DNA of 64,000 bases. Origin: Prostheceraeus crozeri. Lineage: Eukaryota; Platyhelminthes; Polycladida; Euryleptidae. The position numbers were made by a program, and so were the translations under genes. How positions within the stretch are numbered: the first letter of the stretch is position 1; every line of letters begins with the position of its first letter. The stretch is from assembly GCA_907163375.1 (NCBI GenBank), contig CAJQUW010001667.1, positions 62,001 through 126,000 on the forward strand, in the 5' to 3' direction. Below, piece by piece: positions 1 through 10,534 of the stretch. The notes beneath the pieces were generated by a model that was not told the DNA's origin, made no database searches, and worked only from the letters and a program-made list of their open reading frames with translations.

Positions 1-1
1 T

Positions 2-853
2 GATGTTGAAACAAACAGTGGCTTTGTAAAGCGATCTGCTATGATTAAAGATAGTAAAGTATGTCAGCTATATGGTGCGCTGAATTTAGACTTCTTTAGA
101 CAGTCAAAGTTTTTACTCTGTAATACCAGCATGCGACTCAAGCTGACATTGAATAAGCCTGAATTTGCGCTGAATGCATTTGCTAAAGTTGACAATTTTA
201 GAATTCATGTGGAAGATATTGCACTTTACATTCGTCGAGTAGTACCGAATCCAAGTGTCATTAGAGGGCATGCTGAAGGTCTTAACCGCCAAAATGTCAT
301 TTACCCCGTTCAGCATACAAAGCTTCTCACCTTTACAATTCCGAAAGATCAAAAGAGTTTCATGAAAGATGGCCTCTTTCCATCGGAAGCACCGAAGCTC
401 CTCATGGTGGCAATGGTTGAAAATGATGCATTTAATGGTAATATAAAGAAGAATCCTTTCAATTTTAAACACAATCAGTTAAGTGAAATTGCTTTACGTG
501 TAAATGGTGTGAGTCATCCTGGTCCACCCTACAAACCAGATTTTGCTTCGGATCAATTTATGCGCAGTTATGTTGATTTTATGGATGTCTTTGGCTTTTA
601 CAATACGGATGACACCAACGGAGTGACTATGAAAGAGTTTAAGAGTGGATATACTATTTATGCATTTGATTTGACTGCTGACAGCGATATTAGCGCACCC
701 TATCGTCAAGCGAACGTGCCTCATAATATTCGTTTGGATTTGACGTTCAAAAGAACACTACCTGAGACGATCAATGTATTAATTTATGCAGTCTTCGATT
801 CAAATATTGAAATTACAAAGTATCGTGACGTGATTCTTCAGTATAATCGTTAG
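2..853 (+). CDS. Polinton A major capsid protein (C-terminal part)
   Basis: C-terminal part of the double-jelly-roll (hexon-like) major capsid protein; the N-terminus lies before the window. The reading frame is open from base 2. It matches, almost residue for residue, the capsid gene of copy A2 (44865-45857 plus 25159-25449), where the full N-terminus is visible. Visible features are beta-strand-rich alternation and the capsid-type segment around NVIYPVQHTKLLTFTIP. The gene is followed directly by the protease gene with overlapping stop and start, the usual late-gene order in Polintons. In the family this protein forms the icosahedral shell. Identification is by family resemblance and neighbours. 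Confidence 0.8.
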   Translation, partial: DVETNSGFVKRSAMIKDSKVCQLYGALNLDFFRQSKFLLCNTSMRLKLTLNKPEFALNAFAKVDNFRIHVEDIALYIRRVVPNPSVIRGHAEGLNRQNVIYPVQHTKLLTFTIPKDQKSFMKDGLFPSEAPKLLMVAMVENDAFNGNIKKNPFNFKHNQLSEIALRVNGVSHPGPPYKPDFASDQFMRSYVDFMDVFGFYNTDDTNGVTMKEFKSGYTIYAFDLTADSDISAPYRQANVPHNIRLDLTFKRTLPETINVLIYAVFDSNIEITKYRDVILQYNR

Positions 854-1314
854 TGAGTTGGTTGACTGCTGACGATATTAAGACTAAAGTGCAGCGTAAT
901 GCAGACGAAGCGACGTTGAAATCTTTCGATAATGTCTATTCACTCGATACCTTACCACCTGCAGTAAATCACTATCCCATCTTTATTGTGCTAAACACTC
1001 ATTCGCAGAATTTAGGCGGTGAGCATTGGAAAGCGATCTTTATTGGAGAAGACCGACGTGGTGAACTATTTGACTCTCTTGCTCAACCTCCAAATATACC
1101 AACACAGCAGTGGTTGAGAAAACATACGCGTCAATATCAGCGAAATGAACGCATACTACAACATCCACTTTCATCAACGTGTGGTGCTTTTGTACTGTAC
1201 TTCATCTTAAAACGTTTACATGTATCTCGATTTGTATCTGTTATTCAAAACTTTTCATGTAATCCATCCTCTAATGAAAAAATGATTTGTAAGTTCTATC
1301 ATGATTTGAAATAA
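853..1314 (+). CDS. Polinton A adenain-like cysteine protease
   Basis: 153-residue C48/adenain-type maturation protease. The catalytic triad can be read directly: His58 in GEHWK, Asp74 in ELFDSL and Cys110 in STCGAF, the normal order and spacing for adenovirus and Polinton proteases. In the family it cleaves capsid precursors during particle maturation. It starts at the capsid gene's stop, so the two are probably expressed together. A nearly identical copy is at 24698-25159. Length is normal for the family. Family B has its own, clearly diverged protease at 42411-42833 and 61841-62308. Confidence 0.88.
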   Translation: MSWLTADDIKTKVQRNADEATLKSFDNVYSLDTLPPAVNHYPIFIVLNTHSQNLGGEHWKAIFIGEDRRGELFDSLAQPPNIPTQQWLRKHTRQYQRNERILQHPLSSTCGAFVLYFILKRLHVSRFVSVIQNFSCNPSSNEKMICKFYHDLK

Positions 1315-1340
1315 AAACATCATGTTGGAAAAAATGTTTT

Positions 1341-2207
1341 TTATTTTACAATCCGCTGGGTACGTACATATTCGATGAGATAGTCTAGGATCGCATTTGC
1401 TTGTACATGCGATTTTAGTGCAGTAATGATCACTTTACTATTATGAAAGATTGCCACATGCACAGGTAACCAACAACTAATGAGAGCTGCAGGAAAAAGT
1501 TCGGGTTCATAACACAAATTGTAACTGCTGGTACGAATCTTCAAAAATGATACACTTTCACTCAATTGAGTAGAGATCACCATATTGTCCACAGTCAGAT
1601 TCGACATCACACACCTCTCCCTCTTCCATATCCGACGTAGTAGTCTCTGTAGCTCTGAGCGCATTGACTGCGCCGATGAATGAGAAAGGGCGCCGAGAAT
1701 CTGTACAGTCCCATTTGGGAAGAGTTGAAGATTCTGTGAATTGTTCATCTTCACCACTAACATTTGAGGTCGGCCCGGGTAATACTTGCTGTTTGGAAGG
1801 TGTTGGTGTAATGTTGTGAGATCGATTTTGGTGTAAAGTCTGAAGCGACGGAGAAGTTGACGATGGTGTAGCGATGGCGCTTCATGATGAAAAAATGAGT
1901 AAATTGAGCGATGTACCTTCCTTTTATACTTTTCCCAACTACCTTGATGAAATGTGAAGTTAGTAAGGAGTTGGGAATGATAGAGTTGAATTCGCCGTTT
2001 GTTGACGCGCAACCAAATGCGATTTCCAATACGTGAATGTCTTTTCATATAGAAGTATTTCAAATCCTTCATGATATGATGTAGAGATTGAAAATGACGA
2101 TAAGATAGAGCAAACTCTCTTCTCACATTTCCAGTTGAATCTTTGAAATAGACGTTTCGATCATGATCCGTTTCAATACGTTGTAGGGAATCTAATTTCC
2201 AACTCAT
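1341..2207 (-). CDS. Polinton A unknown protein, paralogue of next gene
   Basis: 288-residue protein of unknown function. Its first 110 residues resemble the neighbouring 122-residue protein at 2230-2598: both have a DSLQ-I-D-NV-FK start, an F-L-IM-DL-YF block and a WEKY-R-HRSI block, so the pair arose by duplication. The layout of two short strand-rich segments each followed by a tryptophan/leucine-rich helix faintly recalls PC4-like single-strand DNA-binding proteins; that is a guess. It is transcribed convergently with the protease gene. Its last 41 codons survive in copy A2 at 24547-24674, where that copy is cut off. Confidence 0.6.
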   Translation of the reverse strand: MSWKLDSLQRIETDHDRNVYFKDSTGNVRREFALSYRHFQSLHHIMKDLKYFYMKRHSRIGNRIWLRVNKRRIQLYHSQLLTNFTFHQGSWEKYKRKVHRSIYSFFHHEAPSLHHRQLLRRFRLYTKIDLTTLHQHLPNSKYYPGRPQMLVVKMNNSQNLQLFPNGTVQILGALSHSSAQSMRSELQRLLRRIWKRERCVMSNLTVDNMVISTQLSESVSFLKIRTSSYNLCYEPELFPAALISCWLPVHVAIFHNSKVIITALKSHVQANAILDYLIEYVRTQRIVK

Positions 2208-2229
2208 GGTGCGTGGTAGTCATGTCTGA

Positions 2230-2598
2230 TTAAGATTTGCATAGTAGGGCGATTAACTCACGACGAATAAATGTCATGATGGAGCGATGTATGTATCTTC
2301 TATACTTCTCCCAATTGTATTTGCGAAATGAGAAACAGTTTGCGGAATGAGAATGGCAGATTTGAATTTCATTTATGCAACGTTGAAGCCAAACTTGATC
2401 ACCCAAGGAGATGAATCTTAATGTTTCAAAATATTCCAAATCCCTCATGATATCATTGAGGTTGACAAATTGTCGCCATGTTAATGTAATACCTCTTGAT
2501 GTATGACCATGAGAATTTTTGAAATGTACGTTTCCATTTCGATCAACTCTGATATATTGTAGAGAGTCCAAAATCCAAGTCTTCATGATGTTATGCAA
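2230..2598 (-). CDS. Polinton A unknown protein, short paralogue
   Basis: 122-residue protein, a shorter paralogue of the gene at 1341-2207, sharing the GNVHFKNS and NWEKYRRYIHRS regions. It lacks the long C-terminal extension of its partner. Both genes lie on the minus strand 22 bp apart, probably one transcription unit, divergent from the plus-strand gene starting at 2622 with only 23 bp between start codons. Function is unknown; a nucleic-acid-binding role is a weak inference from basic and aromatic content. Confidence 0.55.
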   Translation of the reverse strand: MHNIMKTWILDSLQYIRVDRNGNVHFKNSHGHTSRGITLTWRQFVNLNDIMRDLEYFETLRFISLGDQVWLQRCINEIQICHSHSANCFSFRKYNWEKYRRYIHRSIMTFIRRELIALLCKS

Positions 2599-2621
2599 AG
2601 CCGCAGATCAGCAATATCAAA

Positions 2622-4019
2622 ATGTCGTTTTATCATATTTTGCTTAGCAATGCGGCCGCAAATAGATTTGCTAGTAATCGAGCCGCACTCTTTTCTACTC
2701 CCATTGATCATACACAACAGCTAAATGGAAAGTGGGAAGTGGGTGTCACTCAACTTGTTCATAGCAACTGTGTCTATACTTTTGATCATGAGGTGATGAC
2801 TATTAATATGAGACGCACAGCTGCTTACCAATGTGAAAAGGGCTGCCGAGTATACATTCCACAATGGCCGAAGAAAGATCTTCTATCACGTCAGAAATTC
2901 GTTGATGATTTCCTGAATAAAGCGTGTAAACATACTGTCCAATTTACTCCGCACAATGATGATCATAATTATGTACATCATGTAGTTGAGAAAGATTGGA
3001 TTGTTGGTTTAAGTCCAAGTTTAAGAAATGATTTAGGTTACCTCGCTAGCGCCTTAACAAGCTATGATAATTATAACGTTAATTACCACCCAAGTGGTCA
3101 TAAACAGTTAATATATCGGGAGGAAGCTTATTATGTAGATCTTATTCCAAAAAATGAGAAGACGTTGGTGAAGAAGATTGTGATTAAGCCAAGAAAGACA
3201 AACATGACTCCTGAAACATTATTGAAGAAAGTTAATTATCTCCTTCGAGTTGATGGTAAACAAGTGGCAACATTGACTTATATCAAATCATCTAATCATA
3301 TTGCAATAAGTAAATTAAATGATGATGATCTAGTATTAGTTTGTTCAAACGATTTTCATCAGTTCTTACGACATCGTTCTGCAGCTGTTCATGGAAAATT
3401 TGATATGCAACATTTGCCATGTGAAAGGTTAAATCAATTTGATACAGAATGGACCGTATCTTTATACAGAAAGTGTGTAGAGCCTTTAGGTGGTATCTTA
3501 CATGAAACAAGAGTGTTGATGCCTCGCATTATTACTTCAGTTAAATTGGTTGTAGATTATTTAAATGAAGTGATTTATGAGCAACAAATTTCATTTTCTG
3601 AAAAAGAAGGTACTTTGTCTCTCACTATAAGTGGAAAAGGTATTGAACTAATTATGGATAAAACTCTAATGGACATTTTGGGTTTTGATCAAAATATCTT
3701 TAAAAGTGGTACTGTAACCAAAGCTAGCGCAGACATGTCGCTATCGCGTCGTATTAACTATTTTCAGATATATTCCAATATTGGTGAAGATGTACGTGTG
3801 GGAGATGTTAAAGCTCCATTGCTAGCAATGATACCATACCAGCCAAAAAGCTGCAGTATTTTATCTGAGCATACTTTCAAGAAAGTGCATTATACAAAGC
3901 TGAAATCAAACTACATCCCACAAATTGATATTGCAATTTATGACGATGCTGGTGCGTTGATTCCTTTTCATAAAGATGCTGTGACAAGTATCACACTCCA
4001 TTTCCGAATGAAGAGTTAA
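2622..4019 (+). CDS. Polinton A penton/minor-capsid-like protein 1
   Basis: 465-residue protein with an N-terminal signature shared with the next gene: a FYHILLSNAAANRF start, then L-GKWEVGVTQLVHS, and a C-terminal strand ending in TLHFRMKS. Proteins with this start (short strand, asparagine/proline turn, then GEWEVG) recur in Polintons and adintoviruses, where they are thought to be minor capsid or penton-like components. That assignment is from family memory, not from a structure. It is followed after 9 bp by its paralogue at 4029-5579. It looks whole. Confidence 0.6.
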   Translation: MSFYHILLSNAAANRFASNRAALFSTPIDHTQQLNGKWEVGVTQLVHSNCVYTFDHEVMTINMRRTAAYQCEKGCRVYIPQWPKKDLLSRQKFVDDFLNKACKHTVQFTPHNDDHNYVHHVVEKDWIVGLSPSLRNDLGYLASALTSYDNYNVNYHPSGHKQLIYREEAYYVDLIPKNEKTLVKKIVIKPRKTNMTPETLLKKVNYLLRVDGKQVATLTYIKSSNHIAISKLNDDDLVLVCSNDFHQFLRHRSAAVHGKFDMQHLPCERLNQFDTEWTVSLYRKCVEPLGGILHETRVLMPRIITSVKLVVDYLNEVIYEQQISFSEKEGTLSLTISGKGIELIMDKTLMDILGFDQNIFKSGTVTKASADMSLSRRINYFQIYSNIGEDVRVGDVKAPLLAMIPYQPKSCSILSEHTFKKVHYTKLKSNYIPQIDIAIYDDAGALIPFHKDAVTSITLHFRMKS

Positions 4020-4028
4020 TGCAAAAGT

Positions 4029-5579
4029 ATGCTAATATATTTTTCCAATGTGATTAGTATGGAAAGTGAAAATAGAGATTCGTTTCTAATTTACTTACCC
4101 AGTAATGCTTCTATGAATAAATTTCCTAATAATGAACCATCAGACTTTCGAGTAGAATTAAATCTCTCACTACATCTAGAAGGTGAATGGGAGGTTGGCG
4201 TTTCTAGTATTTGCTATGATAGCAATATTCAGAATGTGAATGATTTGGAAGAAATGATATTGACTCCTCGCACCCATGATGGAATAACGATGAATAATGC
4301 ATTCCAGTTCCCATACAATTTAACATCAGATGGAAAGTGGAACTATGAATGGATTCAAATAAAAGCAGATTATTATGGTCCATTTGGGAATGAGAAAATT
4401 ATTAAGACGTTCAATAGTGGTAATACTTCCATCATGAAGAATAGGGATCAGAAAGTTTATGAGTTTACTATCTATCATTGGAGTGGGAGACAGTTCCTTC
4501 GCTTTCATTCTTTTACTAAAGGTCTTACACTGAGGTTGGATAATGAATTCTATCCACATCTCGGTTTTGGCCATGGACTACATCTAACGTCAATTGCTAC
4601 TGCAAATGTTAAAAAAGTTTATTCAAATCGAATCAACAAATTTCATTATAAATTTAAAATATTTGATGAAGATGTTGTAGAATGTGAAGAACGCATCATT
4701 TTGAAAAAGCGTGGTGTTCAACCTTTATCACTTATTGAGTTAGTAAAACGATGGAATGAGACTGTGGGTAAGAAGTATGGAGAGAAAATTATGGCGGACA
4801 AAAATAAGTTGGTCATTCAGAAATATAATGACAAACTTACAGTTTATTTCTCTCCAACCTTGCGTCATTTTGTAAGGCATTATACACCTATTATTGGAAG
4901 CGGTCTGGTGTATGCTTCTCATGAATATCACACTAAAGCTGATTCAGTTAATGATGAATGGTGGGTGGACATCTATGGTGATCGCATCAAGAAAATTTAC
5001 CAGTCTTATGAAGAATCTAAAGTTGCTATCAATATAATGCCGCGTCTATATCATACAGTTGAAAGCTTCATTCATGTAGTAAATCCCTATATACAACAGA
5101 AGTTGAAGCATGTGATGAAAAGTAAATATGATGTAAAGACACACCACATTTCGTTTTCAATTGAAAATCAACGCGTTGTTCTGAAACTGGGTGATGACAT
5201 TCAATGTCAATTGAGTAAAAATTTGAAAAAACTCTTTGGTTTTTCAATGCTACAAACTGTGTTTACTGCTGCGCATACGATTGGTATAGAAACACCAATG
5301 ACACTTGATGAACATGAACAGCACCTTTACATTCAAAGTGATTTGATTCTACCTATTTCTGTTGGTGAGAAAAAAGAACACATTTTACGTGATTTCATTC
5401 ATGATAAGGATGCTTTATATGGAATAGTCGAGAAGATGTTTCAACCTATTTTCTACCATCCTGTTGTCAAACAAACTATACCCTCTATTGCTATCAAAAT
5501 TACAAATGGTCTACATGAGTGCATCCATGTGAAAGATACTAAATCCCTCGTAACTTTAGTGTTTCGGAAAACAAAGTGA
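4029..5579 (+). CDS. Polinton A penton/minor-capsid-like protein 2
   Basis: 516-residue paralogue of the preceding gene, with SFLIYLPSNASMNKFPNN, then LEGEWEVGVSSICY near residue 55, and a final strand LVTLVFRKTK. A more likely start is the ATG 10 codons downstream (MESENRD), because the signature then begins near the N-terminus as in its partner. The family B protein at 27964-28752 ends in a similar way and may be the equivalent. It is convergent with the polymerase gene, with about 150 bp between them. It looks whole. Confidence 0.6.
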   Translation: MLIYFSNVISMESENRDSFLIYLPSNASMNKFPNNEPSDFRVELNLSLHLEGEWEVGVSSICYDSNIQNVNDLEEMILTPRTHDGITMNNAFQFPYNLTSDGKWNYEWIQIKADYYGPFGNEKIIKTFNSGNTSIMKNRDQKVYEFTIYHWSGRQFLRFHSFTKGLTLRLDNEFYPHLGFGHGLHLTSIATANVKKVYSNRINKFHYKFKIFDEDVVECEERIILKKRGVQPLSLIELVKRWNETVGKKYGEKIMADKNKLVIQKYNDKLTVYFSPTLRHFVRHYTPIIGSGLVYASHEYHTKADSVNDEWWVDIYGDRIKKIYQSYEESKVAINIMPRLYHTVESFIHVVNPYIQQKLKHVMKSKYDVKTHHISFSIENQRVVLKLGDDIQCQLSKNLKKLFGFSMLQTVFTAAHTIGIETPMTLDEHEQHLYIQSDLILPISVGEKKEHILRDFIHDKDALYGIVEKMFQPIFYHPVVKQTIPSIAIKITNGLHECIHVKDTKSLVTLVFRKTK

Positions 5580-5728
5580 AGTCATTGTGATATGTTTATT
5601 GAAATAAAAATATGTGTATGAAAAAGTCTTTTCACAGATATAGGGGGAATGGGCTGACTGTAGGCATATATTCACAAGGAAGTGCAATCTAAAGCGATAC
5701 ATAAAACAGCAATGTTCATCTACAGAAA

Positions 5729-8700
5729 TCAACATGAAAATACTAAGTTAATGATGATTATGCTAAGACGTCTCCTGAATATGGTAGTGAGTTTAATTCT
5801 TTTGGGTGGTGGTGTGTTTGTGTCAGGATGTCCATGTGGAAGAGATATGTTATGTTCTAACCAGCACCTCTTATCATCCCATGCTGAAAGCGCCTGTTTC
5901 CTAAAAGTATGAGTTTTGATCTCATGCGACTTAGATTTTAAGATTGTCATATTGACAAACGTTATATTTTTATTTCTATAGGCTTCCCTGAAATTTTTAT
6001 GTTTCATGTTAGAGACCAATGATCTTGATATGCCTTTAGCACGCTTAATACTATCGTCTCTATCCTTTAATTTTATACTGTACATTTTTGGGCGGAGGAG
6101 AATCATTTCATCTATTTCCTTCCCTGTTGTCTCATCCTTAAAGCAGCCAAGTTTTGCCTTATTTTTGATGGAGTAGAGTGGGTGATCAGTAGGATAATTT
6201 GATGTATCAAAATATCTTTCTAAAGATTTTCCTACTTCATTGAAATTTAAATCTTTTTGAGTGGTAATACCTAAGAAGAAACTATCTGTATCACCACCCA
6301 ACAAACGAACCTCTTTTACGAGAGGACATGGTTTTAGTATTTTATAAAAGAGTTGGTACATTTCAAGCTTAGAGTAATCTAGTACAGCTTGGCCAATATA
6401 GATGGGCTTGCACAACTCAACTTCAGATTTTATCATTTTAACACCTACAAGGTCCTCATCGATAATGTCTCTATCGATGAATATAGGTGATGAGACCAAT
6501 TTCTTAAATTTTGTAACATCATTGACTAGTTTATAGTTTACACGTTTTCTAACATCCTCCATCGTCTTACCAAATAGACTATTATTCTTATACTTATAAA
6601 AATCTTTTTCAAAATTATTTTGGGCTAGTGCACGTTTCTGGCTGTTGCTATCAATATATGGTTTGAGGAAGGCTTTCTGTCTAAATTTAATAATGCGGTG
6701 AACTCTTTTTAAAATCATGCCCATTTCTAAATAAAATTTTAAGATGCTAAAGTGAACTAGATAGTTTTCCTTATCATATTGGGTGAGTAAAAGTTTGTGG
6801 CAAGGCTTATAGTCGGGTTGACCGCATGATTCTAAATCTTTATGAAATTGTTTCATAAAGTCGGAAAACATATCTTTGGTCACTTCACCTGATTCGGGTG
6901 CGAGTGGAAAATCTACGGTTTTATGTTTAATATTATTTGGATAGATTAGATCTATCTCAAAATAATATCCCCAATCACCTTCATCGGGAATTGCTGGTAT
7001 GTTAGAAGGGATGGAGAGATGCTGAATTTCACTATCATCTAACCAGCTAAACTCAGAGTGAGGGAGTGGTTTGGATAGTGAACTACCATATAAATTATTT
7101 TGGTCATAATACTTAAGATGAGTCTGATCATCGCCTACTAATTTTGATTTTAACGTATGTTTATTTACAAATGTGAGACCACCGCGAATTCCTCGCTCAA
7201 ATAAATTATACATCTCTGGATCTTGTAAGAGATGAATGGTCTCACCACTCATTTTAAATGCAGACTTAAATGACATGGCTGGCAGACTGACAAAGTGGAC
7301 GGGATCTAACTTATCTTCTTCTAATGCCACTCGTCGAAACTCCTGAAATACATCAGTCAGCAGATATACATCTAACTTAAGATAGGCAATCATATATTCG
7401 CCAAATGTATGGCAGTCAAATTTTATCCATGCATCTTGTGCATGATCATAATCTTCGGTCTTACATTCTGCGCCGGTCAAATCATTTTTAAATTTATCTA
7501 TGGGCGGAAGAGAAGTCTCGCCGAGTTTACTAATCGCATCAAAATATGCATATGGAAAGACTCCTTTCCGTGTGATGACTTCATCGGTTAGATTTGGATA
7601 TTGTTTCTTAAGATTTTGTGTTAGTGGAAGAGACTTTAGATTTTGTACGAGAGAGGCCAGTGATGCAGTCATAAATTGGTAGGAATCTAAAAATTTTATA
7701 TCAAAATAGACCGTCATATTTTCTTTAGTTTTATCGACAGGCACTTTTGCTGTCATGGCCATAAACTTCTCTCTCGTTTGTGCTATTACATCAAGCTTCC
7801 ACTCTTTCATTTGACCTAAACCTCCTTTTATTATCATATGGCTGTCGTAGCCCTTGAAATTATGGAAAATGACGGGTAATGTACGCCGTTTCATCCTAAG
7901 TGAAAAATTGCATTTTGAACATAGTGCGTTTCTAAATTTACCAGTGATGTGATCATGATCGCGCACTTTCTTAATCTTATCATCATCAAATGTTTTCCTA
8001 CATTTGAGGCAAACGTTGCAACTATCAAATTTTGCTTGATCATCTGCTGTCATATGCAATGATCTGCGATAGAGTTCACCATCATACTTTTGTTGAAATT
8101 TTACAGCCTGTTCGAGGAATTGTAGGAATTGGTAAATACAATCCTCACCTTGCCAGACGTGCATTTTATTTTTTCTATTTTGGAAATGGTCATGCCATAC
8201 TTCATAGCAGGAAATGGCTGCTGCTCGATGGGTGTTATCATCGATATAGCATTCGATGTCAGCATAGATGAAGAGGACTTAGCTCATCGCCATTCTCTCT
8301 ATATGAAAACTCCTTATCTTTGGGCATGCGCTCCATTTGTAGTTTACCTCGCTTACACCATTCGTAATGAGTTTCAAATCTATTTCTACTCCTAAAGTTG
8401 CGAATACGTCTGTCACAGTAATAAATCTCTGATGAGCTAGAATTTCTTAAGTGGTGGTATAAGCGAGAAATTTTGGGAATGCCGCAGTAGTGCCATTCCT
8501 CACTATCATCCTGTCTTACTAATAAAAGGTTGACAACGTGGTCATAACAACTCGAACGCCAGTTGTAGTGGACATCCTTCAATCCCTTTTCCCAAACATG
8601 GAGAACTATTTTGATGTTGTTCAATTTTTCAAATTTTTCTATATCTTTAATTTTCATATCTTCACTATTGCAGTCATCAAACTTTAATTCATTCTCCCAC

Positions 8701-9758
8701 TGTTGATACTTACTCTTACGGTATCGGTTATTCTGTACATCATTATAGTGGAGAATGGAGAGGACGGCATACTTAAAACATTGCGATTCGCAATCTACAG
8801 AAATGACTGCTGCTTTATTTTTTAAATTTTTCGGAAGTTTAAAGGAGCCTCGTCCAGAGTAGTTCTCTAATAAAGTGATTTTAATCATGGCGGTCTCAAT
8901 ACCATCAAAAACGAGACCACTATCACGCTCGTTAAATTTATCTATGTTTAATTTTAACCCTTGGATATGAAAATTTATCCAAGACTCGTAGTCTACAACT
9001 TCGGTTGCAGGAGAGGAGGGTATGTGAAACTCCAACCTCTCTACTATTTGACCAGTATGGTGGTCGATTTTTGCATATTTTATTTTGAGATAGATGAGCG
9101 CCTTCATTCTAAAATTGACTAAATTGTTGAAGAGCGCACCAATTAAAGATGAATTTTGATGAAACCATTCTTCAAAGTCAGTAATGGTTTCTGAGGATTC
9201 CATCTGGTAGTTCCTCACTAAATTATTTATCGACACTTCAGAGAGTCGGATAGAGGAGGTGCTGTTAGTATAACTATCGTCACTGTGTGTATGTCGAAGT
9301 CTATGTGAATATAGTTCAAAATGTGACTCAAAAGACTGAATGCATAAATCGCAAGAAAAGGAGACATCGCTAACAGAATCATCCCCACCTTCGGAGATTG
9401 ATGCTGACTTAGGTCTACAAACATCTCGCTTGATGTGTCGGGCGAGATCACGCTTCCTCGTGAAGATGTGTCCACAGTCAGCACATTCCCGATCGTTGCA
9501 TTCCCGCAACAATGTTGACATGGAGTCGCTGTTGTTATCCGACTCGCTCGAGATGGGACTGGTATCACCTGAAAGAGAAATCATTCTTTCATCTCTGTTG
9601 AAGTCTCAGTGTATTGTTACAACCTGCCTTCACTCAACAGCTCTAAACTATCCTCGAGAAGGGAGCGCTTTGATGATGAAGTAGATGCCTGAAATTGAGA
9701 AAGATGCTATTAACCTAACGTTTGAGGGAGATGACTGATAAATTCCTTAACTTACCAT
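5729..9758 (-). pseudogene. Polinton A protein-primed DNA polymerase B (broken)
   Basis: Protein-primed family B DNA polymerase, the replicative enzyme of Polintons. Seen in order from the N-terminus: C2H2 zinc-finger-like pairs (CADCGHIF and CDLCIQSF), a Cys/His-containing domain of the kind found upstream of Polinton polymerases, a second zinc-binding stretch (CLKCRKTF, HDHITGKF) in the exonuclease region, then polymerase motifs YYDQNNLYG (motif A), KNNSLFGKTMEDV (motif B) and GGDTDSFFLG (motif C). Together these cover the normal length. The reading frame is interrupted about once, so I treat it as a fossil. The gene begins with the start-codon exon and 67-nt intron listed separately and is divergent from the gene at 10033. 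Confidence 0.85.
9689..9758 (-). other. Start-codon exon and 67-nt intron before polymerase
   Basis: An ATG at 9758-9756 is followed immediately by a consensus donor (gtaagt), and a pyrimidine-rich acceptor ending tttcag lies at 9689, giving a 67-nt intron. The next exon starts GCATCTAC. The same arrangement, with the same intron length and the same first exon-2 bases, occurs before the first gene of copies A2 (51093-51162) and A3 (60726-60795). Splicing is inferred from sequence only. Confidence 0.6.
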
Positions 9759-10032
9759 TTCAACGAAATTAAGTCAAAATCTGATACTTTGATAGTCAGA
9801 ATTTAGTAATTGACTCAAACCAAAATAGGATACGTCAGCAACGTTAGATTATATTTGAGTGGAGAGAAAAGCTCACTTAGTGTTAATATATCTCAAATAT
9901 CGAATGAAATCTAGTGTATTTTTCCCTTTTATATACTCCCATCCTCAACATTCATTGGCTGTTCATTCTGATTGGTTGCTTGTTTATACTTAAGAATTAG
10001 AAAACATTTCAAAGTTATTATTCACAGTCAAC
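9759..10032. promoter_or_regulatory. Divergent promoter between polymerase and small gene
   Basis: The 274 bp between two outward-facing start codons hold no open frame. On the plus side there are TATA-like stretches near 9929 (tatatac) and 9981 (gtttatactt) and two ATTGG boxes (near 9955 and 9971) ahead of the gene at 10033. No equally clear TATA box is seen for the polymerase side. The role as a shared promoter is inferred from position. Confidence 0.45.
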
Positions 10033-10488
10033 ATGACAAGCCCTCCGACAACACCGAACACAAAATTGGAGTTCTCTTCTCCATGCTCATCATCAAAGAC
10101 GCTCGTTGCACCAAACGCTCCAACGAAGGGGAAGGTAGAGAAGGTGTACCGACTCGACAACATTAGAAAGCTGACATTACCAGCGGACGACGAAGAGGAG
10201 AGTGTATGTGAGAAGGAGTGTCCCGACTTAACAGACGTGAGGTGGAAGTATCTGCAGTACGATACTGATGATGTGATGGAGATCACCAGCACCAAATTCC
10301 TCCATCAATTATGGGAATGGTACACCCCTAACTCCCAGCCACGAACTATGGCGGAGTGGGAGTACATCGACAAAGTGAAGCTCGCGGTAGAAGAACGATT
10401 GAAGCAAGTGAACTGTTTTTGTGATCTGTGTGAAGTCAGACTCTTGGACGATATTGACGATGAAGACCTTTTGAAATACATGCCATAA
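10033..10488 (+). CDS. Polinton A terminal small gene, unknown
   Basis: 151-residue acidic protein. The N-terminal third is serine/threonine/proline-rich and looks disordered; the C-terminal part has a tryptophan-rich segment (LHQLWEWYTPN) and a CFCDLC cysteine motif followed by an acidic tail (DDIDDEDL). Function is not recognised. It sits outside the polymerase at one end of the gene block and is divergent from it. A polyadenylation-type AATAAA overlaps the stop (about 10487). Accessory genes at Polinton ends vary between copies, and this is probably one of them. Confidence 0.55.
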   Translation: MTSPPTTPNTKLEFSSPCSSSKTLVAPNAPTKGKVEKVYRLDNIRKLTLPADDEEESVCEKECPDLTDVRWKYLQYDTDDVMEITSTKFLHQLWEWYTPNSQPRTMAEWEYIDKVKLAVEERLKQVNCFCDLCEVRLLDDIDDEDLLKYMP

Positions 10489-10534
10489 TAAATTTTTATT
10501 TCGTATTATCTTTGCTTTCATACTGACTTACTTG

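Larger units (their letters stand above)
1..10530 (+). mobile_element. Polinton family A, copy A1 (partial, left end outside window)
   Basis: Polinton/Maverick-class element recognised by its gene set: capsid protein, adenain-like protease, penton-like proteins and protein-primed polymerase B in one block. The left part lies before the window. The right limit is uncertain; genes stop near 10.5 kb, but terminal-repeat modules of the same family occur at 13.3-14.8 kb, so the element may run further. The first 1.47 kb is nearly identical to the reverse complement of 24547-25449 plus 44865-45420 (copy A2), which points to recent spread. It is broken in about one place within the window. Confidence 0.85.

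Noticed and set aside
5682-5912. Plus-strand frame of 76 codons opposite the polymerase end
   Set aside because: Most of it is antisense to the polymerase C-terminus; no motif or start context.
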